Positions 31,982 through 39,908 of a stretch of DNA of 64,000 nucleotides are shown here, in pieces. Location of the stretch: positions 1 through 64,000 of the forward strand of contig NZ_JBOHGB010000010.1 of assembly GCF_050699935.1 (NCBI RefSeq). The letters run 5' to 3'. The stretch comes from Actinophytocola sp050699935 (GTDB taxonomy: Bacteria > Actinomycetota > Actinomycetes > Mycobacteriales > Pseudonocardiaceae). Both the position numbers and the translations under genes were made by a program. The notes under the pieces were generated by a model. That model was not told where the DNA came from, did no database searches, and worked only from the letters and a program-made list of their open reading frames with translations. How positions within the stretch are numbered: position 1 is the stretch's first letter; each line of letters begins with the position of its first letter.

Positions 31982-33190
31982 ATGAAAGTCGTGATCTGCG
32001 GTGCCGGGATCACCGGTCTCACGCTGGCGAACCGGTTGCCGGCGCTCGGCGCCGAGGTCGTGTTGCTCGAGCGGGCCGCCGGTCCGCGCGATCAGGGTTA
32101 CATGATGGACTTCTTCGGACCGGGCCTGGACGCGCTGGAGGCGATGGGACTGATGCCAGCCGTCGAGGAGGAGTCCTACCACATCGAGGAGGCGAGCCTG
32201 GTCGACGAAGAAGGGCGGCGGCGTGCCGGGGTGCGACTCGCGCAGTTCGCGAACGGTCGGTTGCTCGACATCATGCGGCCCGACCTCGAGCGTGTGCTGC
32301 GTGACCACCTTCCGCCGCGGGTCGACCTGCGCTTCGGCACCGGCCCAGTGCGAGTGGCCGAGCGTGATGGCGGCGTGCGGGTGGAACTGGACGGCGGCGA
32401 TATGCTCGACGCCGACCTACTCGTCGGCGCGGACGGCATCCACTCGACGGTTCGCCGCCTGGTGTTTGGCGACGAAGCGCGCTTCGTCCGCCACCTCGGC
32501 TTCCACACCGCCGCATTCGTCGTCGACGCCCCGGACATCCATGCCGTCGTGCAGAACCGGGTTCATCTCACCGACTCGGTCGGCTGCCAGATGGGCTTCT
32601 ACGGTCTGCGCGACGGCCGGGTCGCGACGTTCGCCGTGCACCGGAGCACGGACACCGCGCTGCCGCACGACCTCCGCGCCGCGGTGCGGGCCGCCTATGC
32701 CGGGCTGGGCTGGGTCGTGCCCATGGCGCTCGACCGGTGCCCGCCGTCGGCGGAGATCTACTACGACCTGGTCGCGCAGATCGAGATGCCGCGCTGGAGC
32801 CGGAGACGGGTGGCCCTCGTGGGCGACGCCTGCTACGCGGTGTCGCTGCTCGCCGGCCAGGGCGCATCGCTCGGTGTGGCGGGGGCGTTCGTACTCGCCG
32901 ACCAGCTGGCCCGGGCACCGTCAATCGACGCCGCGCTGGCCTCCTACGAGCGGCTGTGGCGACCGGTGGCCGAGGACAAGCAGCGGGCCGGCCGGGCCGG
33001 CGCGCGGTGGTTCCTGCCGGCCACCCCCGGACAGCGGCGGATCCGGCGCGCCGCGCTGCGGATGGCGCGGTTGCCCGTGCTCGACCGTCTCGTCGCGGCT
33101 ATCGTGGCCGGCAAGTCCACCGCACTCATCAGAAACCTGCGGGACAGCGCGTCGCACCCGGTCACCGAGCGGGAGAGTGGAGAACGGTGA
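31982..33190 (+). CDS. FAD-dependent monooxygenase (PHBH-like)
   Basis: 402 residues. GAGITGLTLANRL at the N-terminus, DLLVGADGIHSTVR in the middle and RVALVGDACYAVSLLAGQGAS toward the end are the FAD motifs of class A aromatic hydroxylases. The C-terminal part is basic. Substrate unknown. ATG 31982 follows GGGAG. It was probably an operon with the broken hydrolase just upstream, under the divergent TetR regulator. Confidence 0.88.
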   Translation: MKVVICGAGITGLTLANRLPALGAEVVLLERAAGPRDQGYMMDFFGPGLDALEAMGLMPAVEEESYHIEEASLVDEEGRRRAGVRLAQFANGRLLDIMRPDLERVLRDHLPPRVDLRFGTGPVRVAERDGGVRVELDGGDMLDADLLVGADGIHSTVRRLVFGDEARFVRHLGFHTAAFVVDAPDIHAVVQNRVHLTDSVGCQMGFYGLRDGRVATFAVHRSTDTALPHDLRAAVRAAYAGLGWVVPMALDRCPPSAEIYYDLVAQIEMPRWSRRRVALVGDACYAVSLLAGQGASLGVAGAFVLADQLARAPSIDAALASYERLWRPVAEDKQRAGRAGARWFLPATPGQRRIRRAALRMARLPVLDRLVAAIVAGKSTALIRNLRDSASHPVTERESGER

Positions 33191-33325
33191 CGTACGTGCG
33201 ACGGCGCGGGCACTCGGCGGCGGGTAGCTCAGTGCGCCTCAACGGGAATCGAGGTGTACCCGGCGACGAGCGGGTCGGCACTTTCCGAACCGAGGTCGGT
33301 GGTCGGCGCCCTATCATGCGAGCCC

Positions 33326-33988
33326 GTGGGGCGATGGGAGCGTCGGGGCAACGACCTGGCACAGGCGATCGAGGACCGGGCGGACGTTCCGGTTCTCGTC
33401 GCCGCGTTGATGTCGGTGCCCGCGGTGTTCCTCACCATGACCAGCGGCATCTGGGCCATCGTCGGCGCGGTGCTGAACACGGCCTCAGGCGTGACGCTGA
33501 TCGGCGAGTCGGTGCTGCTGCTTCTGGTCAGCCGCGAGCGGCTCAGATGGATTCGCGAACACCGGGCCGAGCTCATGCTCGCGGTGGCGACGGTGCCCGC
33601 TGTGGTGCTGGTCGTGGGACCGGTGCAGATCTTTCGCCTGGTCATCTTCCTCTCCGCGGTCCGGCTCCTGAGGGTACGACGCATCCTGGGCGCCGCGGAC
33701 GTGATCAGTCGGCGGGCTCGCCTGTCGCGCCGCCATCGCAAGCTCGTTCTCCTGGCCGTCACCGGCATCGCGGCGGTGTTCGTGGCCGTAGTGCTGTTCG
33801 ACCCGAGGTCGCCCAGCCACCGGGTGGCCGACTGGATGGCCCGGCACCTCGGCCTGGCGCCGACGGTCGTCACAGTCCTGCTCGTAGTGATCATCGTGAT
33901 CGGTGCGTGGCTGCTCGAGCGGGCATACTGGCTCATCGCCTACCTCGTGCAGCGCCGCGGGAACAAGGCTGTGCCCGCCGAGGAGTGA
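33326..33988 (+). CDS. Ion-channel voltage-sensor-like membrane protein without a pore
   Basis: 220 residues. Four hydrophobic helices in the first 140 residues, the fourth followed by RLLRVRRILGAADVISRRAR, resemble a voltage-sensor domain with its S4 arginines; two more helices follow (about 145-165 and 180-205), but no potassium selectivity filter (TxGYG) is seen. GTG 33326 was chosen: a TATCAT lies about 9 bases before it, the arrangement of a leaderless actinomycete transcript. The longer frame from 33254 is possible but lacks a ribosome binding site. Confidence 0.6.
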   Translation: MGRWERRGNDLAQAIEDRADVPVLVAALMSVPAVFLTMTSGIWAIVGAVLNTASGVTLIGESVLLLLVSRERLRWIREHRAELMLAVATVPAVVLVVGPVQIFRLVIFLSAVRLLRVRRILGAADVISRRARLSRRHRKLVLLAVTGIAAVFVAVVLFDPRSPSHRVADWMARHLGLAPTVVTVLLVVIIVIGAWLLERAYWLIAYLVQRRGNKAVPAEE

Positions 33989-34063
33989 GCCCACGGCCTC
34001 CTAGCGCAGCGACTGTGTCGGTCGCGATACGGTCCGGGTTGGCCGTCGATCGTGGGAGGCGCG

Positions 34064-34741
34064 ATGACCGAGCAGCCCGAACCGCCGGACATGGATTTCG
34101 AGGAGGTCTACCGCGACCGAGCCGACGGCAGGGGTGTCCCGTGGGACATCGGGGAGCCGCAGCCGGCGCTCGCCGAGCTGGTGGACATGGGCTGGTGCCG
34201 CGGGCGAATCCTCGACATCGGTTGTGGCACCGGGGAATTGGGCCTGGCGCTCGCCGCTCGGGGGCACTCGGTCACCGGTGTCGATCTGGCGTCGAGTGCT
34301 ATCGCGCGGGCGCGGCACAAGGCGGCGGAGCGCGGACTGGAGGTCGAGTTCGTCGTCGCGGACGCCACCGAGCTGGGCTATGACGGGTCGTTCGACACCG
34401 TGGTGGACAGCGGACTGCTGCACTGCTTGCGGCCCTCGGCGCAGCGGCGGTACCTGGAGGTGCTAGGCCGGATCTGCCGGCCGGGTGGTCGGGTGGCCGT
34501 GCTGTGCTTTGCCGACGTGCCCCGCGCACGTACCCCGGACCGCGGCCGGCTCACCGAACGCGGGTTGCAGGAGCTGTTCACCGATGGCTGGGACGTCGAG
34601 GCGCTCGAGGCCGCCGAGATCGTCGGCTTGCTCGGCGACGGTCTCGGTGAGATGAGCGCCTGGCCCCGGGACAGCAAGGGACGCACTCCGATGACCGGTT
34701 GGCGACTCCGGGCCGGCCGCGCCGAGGCACGCCCTCGGTGA
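34064..34741 (+). CDS. Class I SAM-dependent methyltransferase
   Basis: 225 residues. SAM-binding ILDIGCGTGELGLALA (about 48-63), VTGVDLASSAI, an acidic ADATELGYDGSFDTVVDSG and PGGRVAVLCF give the full Rossmann set. The start of the protein (DFEEVYRDRADG-VPWDIGEPQP) is that of small TPMT-like methyltransferases. Acceptor unknown. ATG 34064 follows GGGAGGCGC; a GTG 12 bases upstream is not needed. Confidence 0.88.
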   Translation: MTEQPEPPDMDFEEVYRDRADGRGVPWDIGEPQPALAELVDMGWCRGRILDIGCGTGELGLALAARGHSVTGVDLASSAIARARHKAAERGLEVEFVVADATELGYDGSFDTVVDSGLLHCLRPSAQRRYLEVLGRICRPGGRVAVLCFADVPRARTPDRGRLTERGLQELFTDGWDVEALEAAEIVGLLGDGLGEMSAWPRDSKGRTPMTGWRLRAGRAEARPR

Positions 34742-34781
34742 AGATCGTCTTCGCGGTGTAGGTGGCGTTACGCTGAGGTAC

Positions 34782-36119
34782 ATGTACCGGCCGGGGTGGT
34801 GGAACTTCCTACTGGGTCTGCGACCGGTGCAGCGCATGGTGACGCAGGAGATCAGCGAGGCCGTGGACCGGGCGTTCGAGCGGTCCGCGGAGGGCCGGCG
34901 CGCGATGCGGCGGGCGGCGGACCGGCGCGAGGCCGCACTCGAGCGGGAGGCCACCAAGCTGCGGCAGGACATCGCCGTCCTCGCCAGCCGGGCCGTCGAG
35001 TCGGAACGTCGCACGGCCGAGGTGGCGCGCCGGGCGGCCGAGTTGAAGCGCCACGTCGCCTCTCTCCGCGACGAGAACGAGCGCCTCTCGGCGGAGAATG
35101 CCGACCTGACTCGACGAAGTGAAGTCCTCCGAAAGCGTGCGACCGCCCGGGACGCCCGCCGCTGGGCCGACATTCTGAGCCCGGAGAACGTCCCGGTCCG
35201 CCAGCACGCCGGCGGTTCGGACTCCGGCGCCGAATGCGACGTGTTCGCCTGCCTGGACTGCGGCTCGATGCTGATCCTGCAAGCCCCGGCCGACGACGAG
35301 CCCAGCTGGCACCGCCCAACCGGCGAGGGCTGCGACACGTGCGCCGACCTCCCGTGCTCGCGGCCTCCCGGGCGGTCCGTCGCAGAACCACCCGCGGTGG
35401 TGGAAACGGACCTGCCGGTGCCGGGCACACGCGAGGAACGCGTGGACATCGCCGCGGAACTGGTGGCGGGCCTGGCGAAGAACTCTCCCGTCGAGGTAGC
35501 GGCCGACGCGTATGCCAAGAAGGCGGCGGCGCTCACCCGCGACGTGCTGGAGCGAATCTCGCCAACGCAATCCTCGAGCCTCGACACCGTGGCCGGCGGC
35601 CTGGACAAGGTCTCGGACACGGTGCGATCGGGCATCGCGTGGTGCGGCACGGAGTTGTTGGGCATGCCGGACTTCCTCGGCAAAGTCCTAGGCCACGTCG
35701 TGTCGGAGTTGGTCACGGATCCCCTGCACTTGAAGGAGGTGGCCCGAGCAATTCGCGTGGTCGACACGGTCGCGTGCGCCCTGGAGGGCGACCTGAGCAA
35801 GTGCGCGAGCCTCCGCCACCTGGCGATCATGGATCTGGGCCAGGCCGAGTTGGCCGATTATCTGAAAGAGATCGCCAAGGACCCCGAGCTGGCCTACCAA
35901 CTGAACGAGATCACCAAAGACCTGGCCGAAGTCAACCTGGCCGAACGCCTCAAGGAAGCCCTGGTCGCGGCGATAGCCCTACACAAACCAACCGAACTGG
36001 CCAAACCAGTAGAACAACCCGCCCCGGTCAGGAAACCAGACCGCTGGTTCAAGCCCGAACCACCGGACGTCGACGGCCCCGCGCGACGGTGGCCCGGACG
36101 CGGCGTGCTCGGCCTCTAA
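34782..36119 (+). CDS. Coiled-coil protein with a zinc-ribbon-like centre, unknown function
   Basis: 445 residues, no family recognised. Residues about 25-115 are a long coiled coil rich in Arg, Glu and Ala. Around 148-190 four to six Cys (CDVFACLDCG ... CDTCADLPC) suggest a metal-binding ribbon. The C-terminal half is helical with repeated Leu/Ala/Glu segments and ends in a Pro-rich tail. No signal peptide or transmembrane helix. Consistent codon use supports a real gene. Confidence 0.65.
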   Translation: MYRPGWWNFLLGLRPVQRMVTQEISEAVDRAFERSAEGRRAMRRAADRREAALEREATKLRQDIAVLASRAVESERRTAEVARRAAELKRHVASLRDENERLSAENADLTRRSEVLRKRATARDARRWADILSPENVPVRQHAGGSDSGAECDVFACLDCGSMLILQAPADDEPSWHRPTGEGCDTCADLPCSRPPGRSVAEPPAVVETDLPVPGTREERVDIAAELVAGLAKNSPVEVAADAYAKKAAALTRDVLERISPTQSSSLDTVAGGLDKVSDTVRSGIAWCGTELLGMPDFLGKVLGHVVSELVTDPLHLKEVARAIRVVDTVACALEGDLSKCASLRHLAIMDLGQAELADYLKEIAKDPELAYQLNEITKDLAEVNLAERLKEALVAAIALHKPTELAKPVEQPAPVRKPDRWFKPEPPDVDGPARRWPGRGVLGL

Positions 36120-36542
36120 CGCTCGGCCGTGGCATGGACAGTCTACGTCGAATAGACACATTGGACACTGCCAGTTGGACACTGCCAGCCATGGCGGGGA
36201 CGCGGAGTTCGGTGTCAGGCCGGGTCTCCGTCCGGTCGGCACGGCGGGTCGTAGGGGAGGTCCGGTAGGTAGGTGTGCCATTCGCGTTCGGTGATGGATC
36301 ACCGGTCCGGGCGCAGACGTCGTCGGTGTCCCACAACCAGGTCCAACCGTCGATGACGCTGGCCGCCAGCAAATCCTTGGCCGGGTGAAAGGTCAGCTCG
36401 AAGATCCGGCGTGCCGGACCGGTGAGCGATCACCATGCCGTCCACACCACCGACCGCGTGTCGGTCGCCGGCCGCGAGCGCGGACAACGCCAGCGCGTAG
36501 ACGGTCGCGCGCGAGGACACCGGCGGCAGCGTCCCGGCGCGG
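36120..36542. other. Intergenic stretch, no gene seen
   Basis: 423 bp without a convincing coding frame. It holds a 14-bp tandem duplication at 36161-36188. Frames on either strand here are arginine-rich or interrupted. Confidence 0.5.
36161..36188. repeat. Perfect 14-bp tandem duplication
   Basis: TTGGACACTGCCAG occurs twice head to tail. It is noncoding, 40 bp behind the preceding gene. No larger structure found around it. Confidence 0.8.
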
Positions 36543-37205
36543 GTGAACCGCTTTCCCGACCGGGTGAGCAGCCGGACTCCGGCCCCGGCCGCGAACCCCG
36601 GTGCCCTGCCCGACGCCGGGACGCTCCTGCGGCGCGTCAACGACAACTTGCGTGCCAACGACATGCCCACCGTGGCCATGCTCGAGGTCTGCGACGAGAC
36701 ACGGTCGATGCCGTTGGGCGCCACGGGAAAGGTGCTCAAGCGCCTGCTGCGGGAGCGCTACGCGCTGGCCGACGGTTCGCGGGCGGCGGCCAGGACGCCC
36801 ACCGCGCATTTCGACGACATGACCTTCAACCACGCACCGGGCCAGGCATTGTTCTCGGCCATGCTGCCGTTCTTGCCCGACCCGCCCGCCGGCCGCGACC
36901 AGGTCTATGTCGTCCTGCCGTGGCGACCGCGGTGGCGGCTGCCGGCCATCGGCGTGCTCTTCGTGATCGCCGCCGTCGGTACCGCAACCAGCACCGAGGA
37001 GGACACCGCCGGCGGCGTCCTCGGCATGATCGGCCGCCTGGGGCTGCTGGCCGTCATCCTGCTGGCCTACTACCTGCGTGGTTCCCGAGTGGTCGCCGTC
37101 GACGTGCACACCGCCCGCGGCCTGCGCAAGGCCCGCTCGACCTGCTACCTGGCGGCGATCGGCGCGGCGGTCGGTCTCATCGTCCTGTACAGCATCGGCT
37201 TCTGA
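36543..37205 (+). CDS. Membrane protein with an N-terminal acyl-CoA-synthetase-like tail, possibly chimeric
   Basis: 220 residues. About residues 28-80 (VNDNLRANDMPTVAMLEV ... MPLGATGKVLKRLLRERY) closely resemble the extreme C-terminus of AMP-binding acyl ligases, including the lysine of the ATGK motif, but there is no adenylation core. After it come three hydrophobic helices (about 136-152, 160-180, 200-218). Either a deletion fused the end of a ligase gene to a membrane protein gene, or the real membrane protein starts later. GTG 36543 is the first start after a stop. Confidence 0.45.
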   Translation: MNRFPDRVSSRTPAPAANPGALPDAGTLLRRVNDNLRANDMPTVAMLEVCDETRSMPLGATGKVLKRLLRERYALADGSRAAARTPTAHFDDMTFNHAPGQALFSAMLPFLPDPPAGRDQVYVVLPWRPRWRLPAIGVLFVIAAVGTATSTEEDTAGGVLGMIGRLGLLAVILLAYYLRGSRVVAVDVHTARGLRKARSTCYLAAIGAAVGLIVLYSIGF

Positions 37206-37256
37206 CGCCGGGAGAGATTGCTGGCGGGATTCCCGCAGGGAGCGAAGCGGTACCGG

Positions 37257-39041
37257 TCAGGCGATGCCGACGATCCGGTTCGTGTCCGAGTGCCAGGCGA
37301 CGATCGCACCGGGTGCGAGTTCGAGTTCCGGATACTCACAGTACTGGTCGGCGTCGTGCCGTCCGAAGTGGATATTCGCACGCCGCGGTGGCGCACCATC
37401 CCACGGCGCGATCGACACCATGTTGCGGCACGCGTTCTCAGTGCTGAACCACTGGCCGAACCCGACGACCAGTTCGCCGGTGAACCACCGTTCCGAGGGG
37501 CCCCGCACGGATATCTCCCCAACCGCGCGGCTGCTTCCGGTGACGATCGTGGTGATCGTGTACGCGTCCGACACGGAGCCTTTTCCGGTCACCAGCCATT
37601 CCTTCGTGAACTCGACGATTTCGCCGGTCGGGAGCGCGGTGGCATCGAGGAGGACGTCACCGGTAGCCGCATCGGCCAGAAACCGGTCCTCCGCACCGGT
37701 TTCACTGTCGGTCCAACCGAAGGAGACGGCCGACCCGTCCGACGCCAGCTCGAGGAACTGGTCGATGTTCCAGCCGGGGCTGGTCCAGAAGTCTCCGTCG
37801 GGACCGCTGCCCTTTTGCGCGAGGGCGGGAACCTGCCGTTCGATGCTCCACCGCTCGGCACCGGTACGATCGTCCAGCGCGAGCAGTGTGACTGTGACGG
37901 TGACGTTCTCACTGCGCGGCTCCTTCGGTCCGCAGACCAACCCGAACAACACGACATCACGCCCGACCATCGGCTTGCCGGCCACGTCGCCGAATCGGCA
38001 GGTTTGCGGCTTTCGGTACTCCCACAGGCGCTCGCCGCTGCGCAGGTCGTAGCCGCGGAACAGGCCTTCGTCGGGGTTACCGCCGAGCAGAACCCGGTTG
38101 GTCATCTCCATTCGAATCCCGCGGAACACGCCGCCTTCGGTGACTTCGTCGAAGCCGGCCTCCTCGCCGGTCATGGCATCCAGGCTGATGACCCTGACGC
38201 CTTCCACGTCCTCCACGGAGGAGTAGAAGCTGACCAGGAGAAACCTGCCGTCGGGACTGACGCCGAGCCCACTGGTACGAGATCCGGTGCGGCGGTAGTG
38301 CCAGCGTTCCTTGCCTGTCGTGCCATCGATGGCGATCACGCCGTCGACGACCCGCACGGCCACGCCGGCACCGGCGGTAACCACCTCGTTCACCCGCTGG
38401 CCTTCCGGGGCCTCCCATGCCCAGGCCTGCCTGTGCGGGTCGGTCGGCACCGCGGCGGGCCGCACCGTGGCGGCGGTCGTGACGTCCAATGGCCCAATGT
38501 GGACAACGACAAGGGAGGCCAGCACGGCGACGGCGACGACCAGCACGCCGGCACCGGCCCCGACAAGCCTCCGGCGCACGGTGGGCCCGGCAACTGCTCC
38601 TGGTGGGCTGAGCACCGCAAGCAGCAGCGCCGCGCAGAGCATCGCGGTGAACCCGATGGCGAACAGCATCGGTCCGAGCACCGGCAACCCGCTGGACAGG
38701 TTCTCCGAGGCGTCCCCGAACGACCACCACGCCGGCCAGGCCAGAGCGGCGACCAGCAGCACGCACCAGCGGCGAAGACCGCGCCAGTGAGCTGGGTCAG
38801 CGCGGCCACGCAACGCGGCGACGGCGAGCGCCACCAGAAGTATCGCCAACACCACCACCATGGCCGTCAGCCACCCCGGCCGCCGCGGCACGGCAGGCTC
38901 CCGCGGCAGAAACATCGCGACGATCACCGCGCTCGACCCGAGCACCAGCAGCGTCGCCGCCACCCAGCGCAGCATGCCTGCGAGCGGGGCCGGCGCCGGC
39001 TCCACGCTGGGCTCGGTCACCGGTGCGTCATCCTGATCCAT
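37257..39041 (-). CDS. PQQ-repeat beta-propeller membrane protein
   Basis: 594 residues. Five or six hydrophobic helices occupy roughly residues 22-180, followed by an extracytoplasmic domain of PQQ-like propeller repeats (GVIAIDGTTGKERWHYRR, YDLRSGERLWEYRK, LALDDRTGAERWSI). Many actinomycetes have such sensor- or chaperone-like proteins of unknown function. ATG 39041 follows AGGGGGA. Stands alone. Confidence 0.8.
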   Translation of the reverse strand: MDQDDAPVTEPSVEPAPAPLAGMLRWVAATLLVLGSSAVIVAMFLPREPAVPRRPGWLTAMVVVLAILLVALAVAALRGRADPAHWRGLRRWCVLLVAALAWPAWWSFGDASENLSSGLPVLGPMLFAIGFTAMLCAALLLAVLSPPGAVAGPTVRRRLVGAGAGVLVVAVAVLASLVVVHIGPLDVTTAATVRPAAVPTDPHRQAWAWEAPEGQRVNEVVTAGAGVAVRVVDGVIAIDGTTGKERWHYRRTGSRTSGLGVSPDGRFLLVSFYSSVEDVEGVRVISLDAMTGEEAGFDEVTEGGVFRGIRMEMTNRVLLGGNPDEGLFRGYDLRSGERLWEYRKPQTCRFGDVAGKPMVGRDVVLFGLVCGPKEPRSENVTVTVTLLALDDRTGAERWSIERQVPALAQKGSGPDGDFWTSPGWNIDQFLELASDGSAVSFGWTDSETGAEDRFLADAATGDVLLDATALPTGEIVEFTKEWLVTGKGSVSDAYTITTIVTGSSRAVGEISVRGPSERWFTGELVVGFGQWFSTENACRNMVSIAPWDGAPPRRANIHFGRHDADQYCEYPELELAPGAIVAWHSDTNRIVGIA

Positions 39042-39233
39042 GGCCGTCCCCCTGGGTCGCATCGGGATCGCGACCCGTATGACCAGACGATCAACCGGGA
39101 CGTTCCCCTCGGCTCGCTGAAGAATTCCTGAAGGTGTCAGCGCGCGGTGCGCAACCAGTCGAGGACCACCGTCGCCGTCCAGGATTGTTGCCCGCTGCCA
39201 CGGGGCTCGCCAGTCGGTTCATGCGGGGGCGTG

Positions 39234-39908
39234 TCATTCGTGGGGTTGGTCTCGGAGGAAGGCGAGTACGGCCGCGACCCTGCGGTGTACTGGCTGCTCG
39301 GCGAGTTCGAGCTTGCTGAAGATGGAGTTGACGTGTTTTTCCACGGTTGACGCGGACAGGTGCACTGCTTGCTCGATGCCGGCGTTGGTCTTGCCTTGGG
39401 CCATTTCGCGGAGCACGTCGAGTTCGCGTGGGGTCAGTGTGGCCAGTGGGGAGGGGGAGGTGCGGGTGCGTCTGGCGACAAGTGCTTCGACGATGAGTGA
39501 GTCGATCACCGAGCCGCCGCGGGAGACCTCGCGTAGCGCCCGGATCAGGTCTTCGACGTCGCCGAGTCGGTCCTTGAGCAGGTAGGCGAGGCCAGCCGTG
39601 CCGTCTCGGAACAGCGCGAAGGCGTAGCTCGCGTCGGTGTGCTGGGAGAGTACGGCCACGCCGGTACCGGGGTGTTCGGCCCGGATCGCGTGCGCGGCGT
39701 CGATGCCTTCCATGTGGTGACCGGGTGGCATCCGGATGTCGGTGAGGACAGCGTCCGGGCCTAGCCTGCGTACGGCGTCGCGCAGTTCGTCGGCGGTGCC
39801 GACCGCGGCCAGCACGTCCACGACGCCCGTGTCCTCCAGGAGTCTTCTGGTGCCCTCCCGGACGAGGTAGTTGTCCTCAGCGATCACCACCCGGAGCCGC
39901 TCAGCCAT
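39234..39908 (-). CDS. NarL/LuxR-type response regulator
   Basis: 224 residues. Receiver domain with the acidic pair in IAEDNYLVREG, phospho-Asp in AVLTDIRMPPG and Lys in YLLKDRLGD; C-terminal LuxR HTH (LTPRELDVLREMAQGKTNAG ... SASTVEKHVNSIFSKL). Its start overlaps the histidine kinase stop by 8 bp, so the pair is co-translated and works together. Confidence 0.93.
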   Translation of the reverse strand: MAERLRVVIAEDNYLVREGTRRLLEDTGVVDVLAAVGTADELRDAVRRLGPDAVLTDIRMPPGHHMEGIDAAHAIRAEHPGTGVAVLSQHTDASYAFALFRDGTAGLAYLLKDRLGDVEDLIRALREVSRGGSVIDSLIVEALVARRTRTSPSPLATLTPRELDVLREMAQGKTNAGIEQAVHLSASTVEKHVNSIFSKLELAEQPVHRRVAAVLAFLRDQPHE

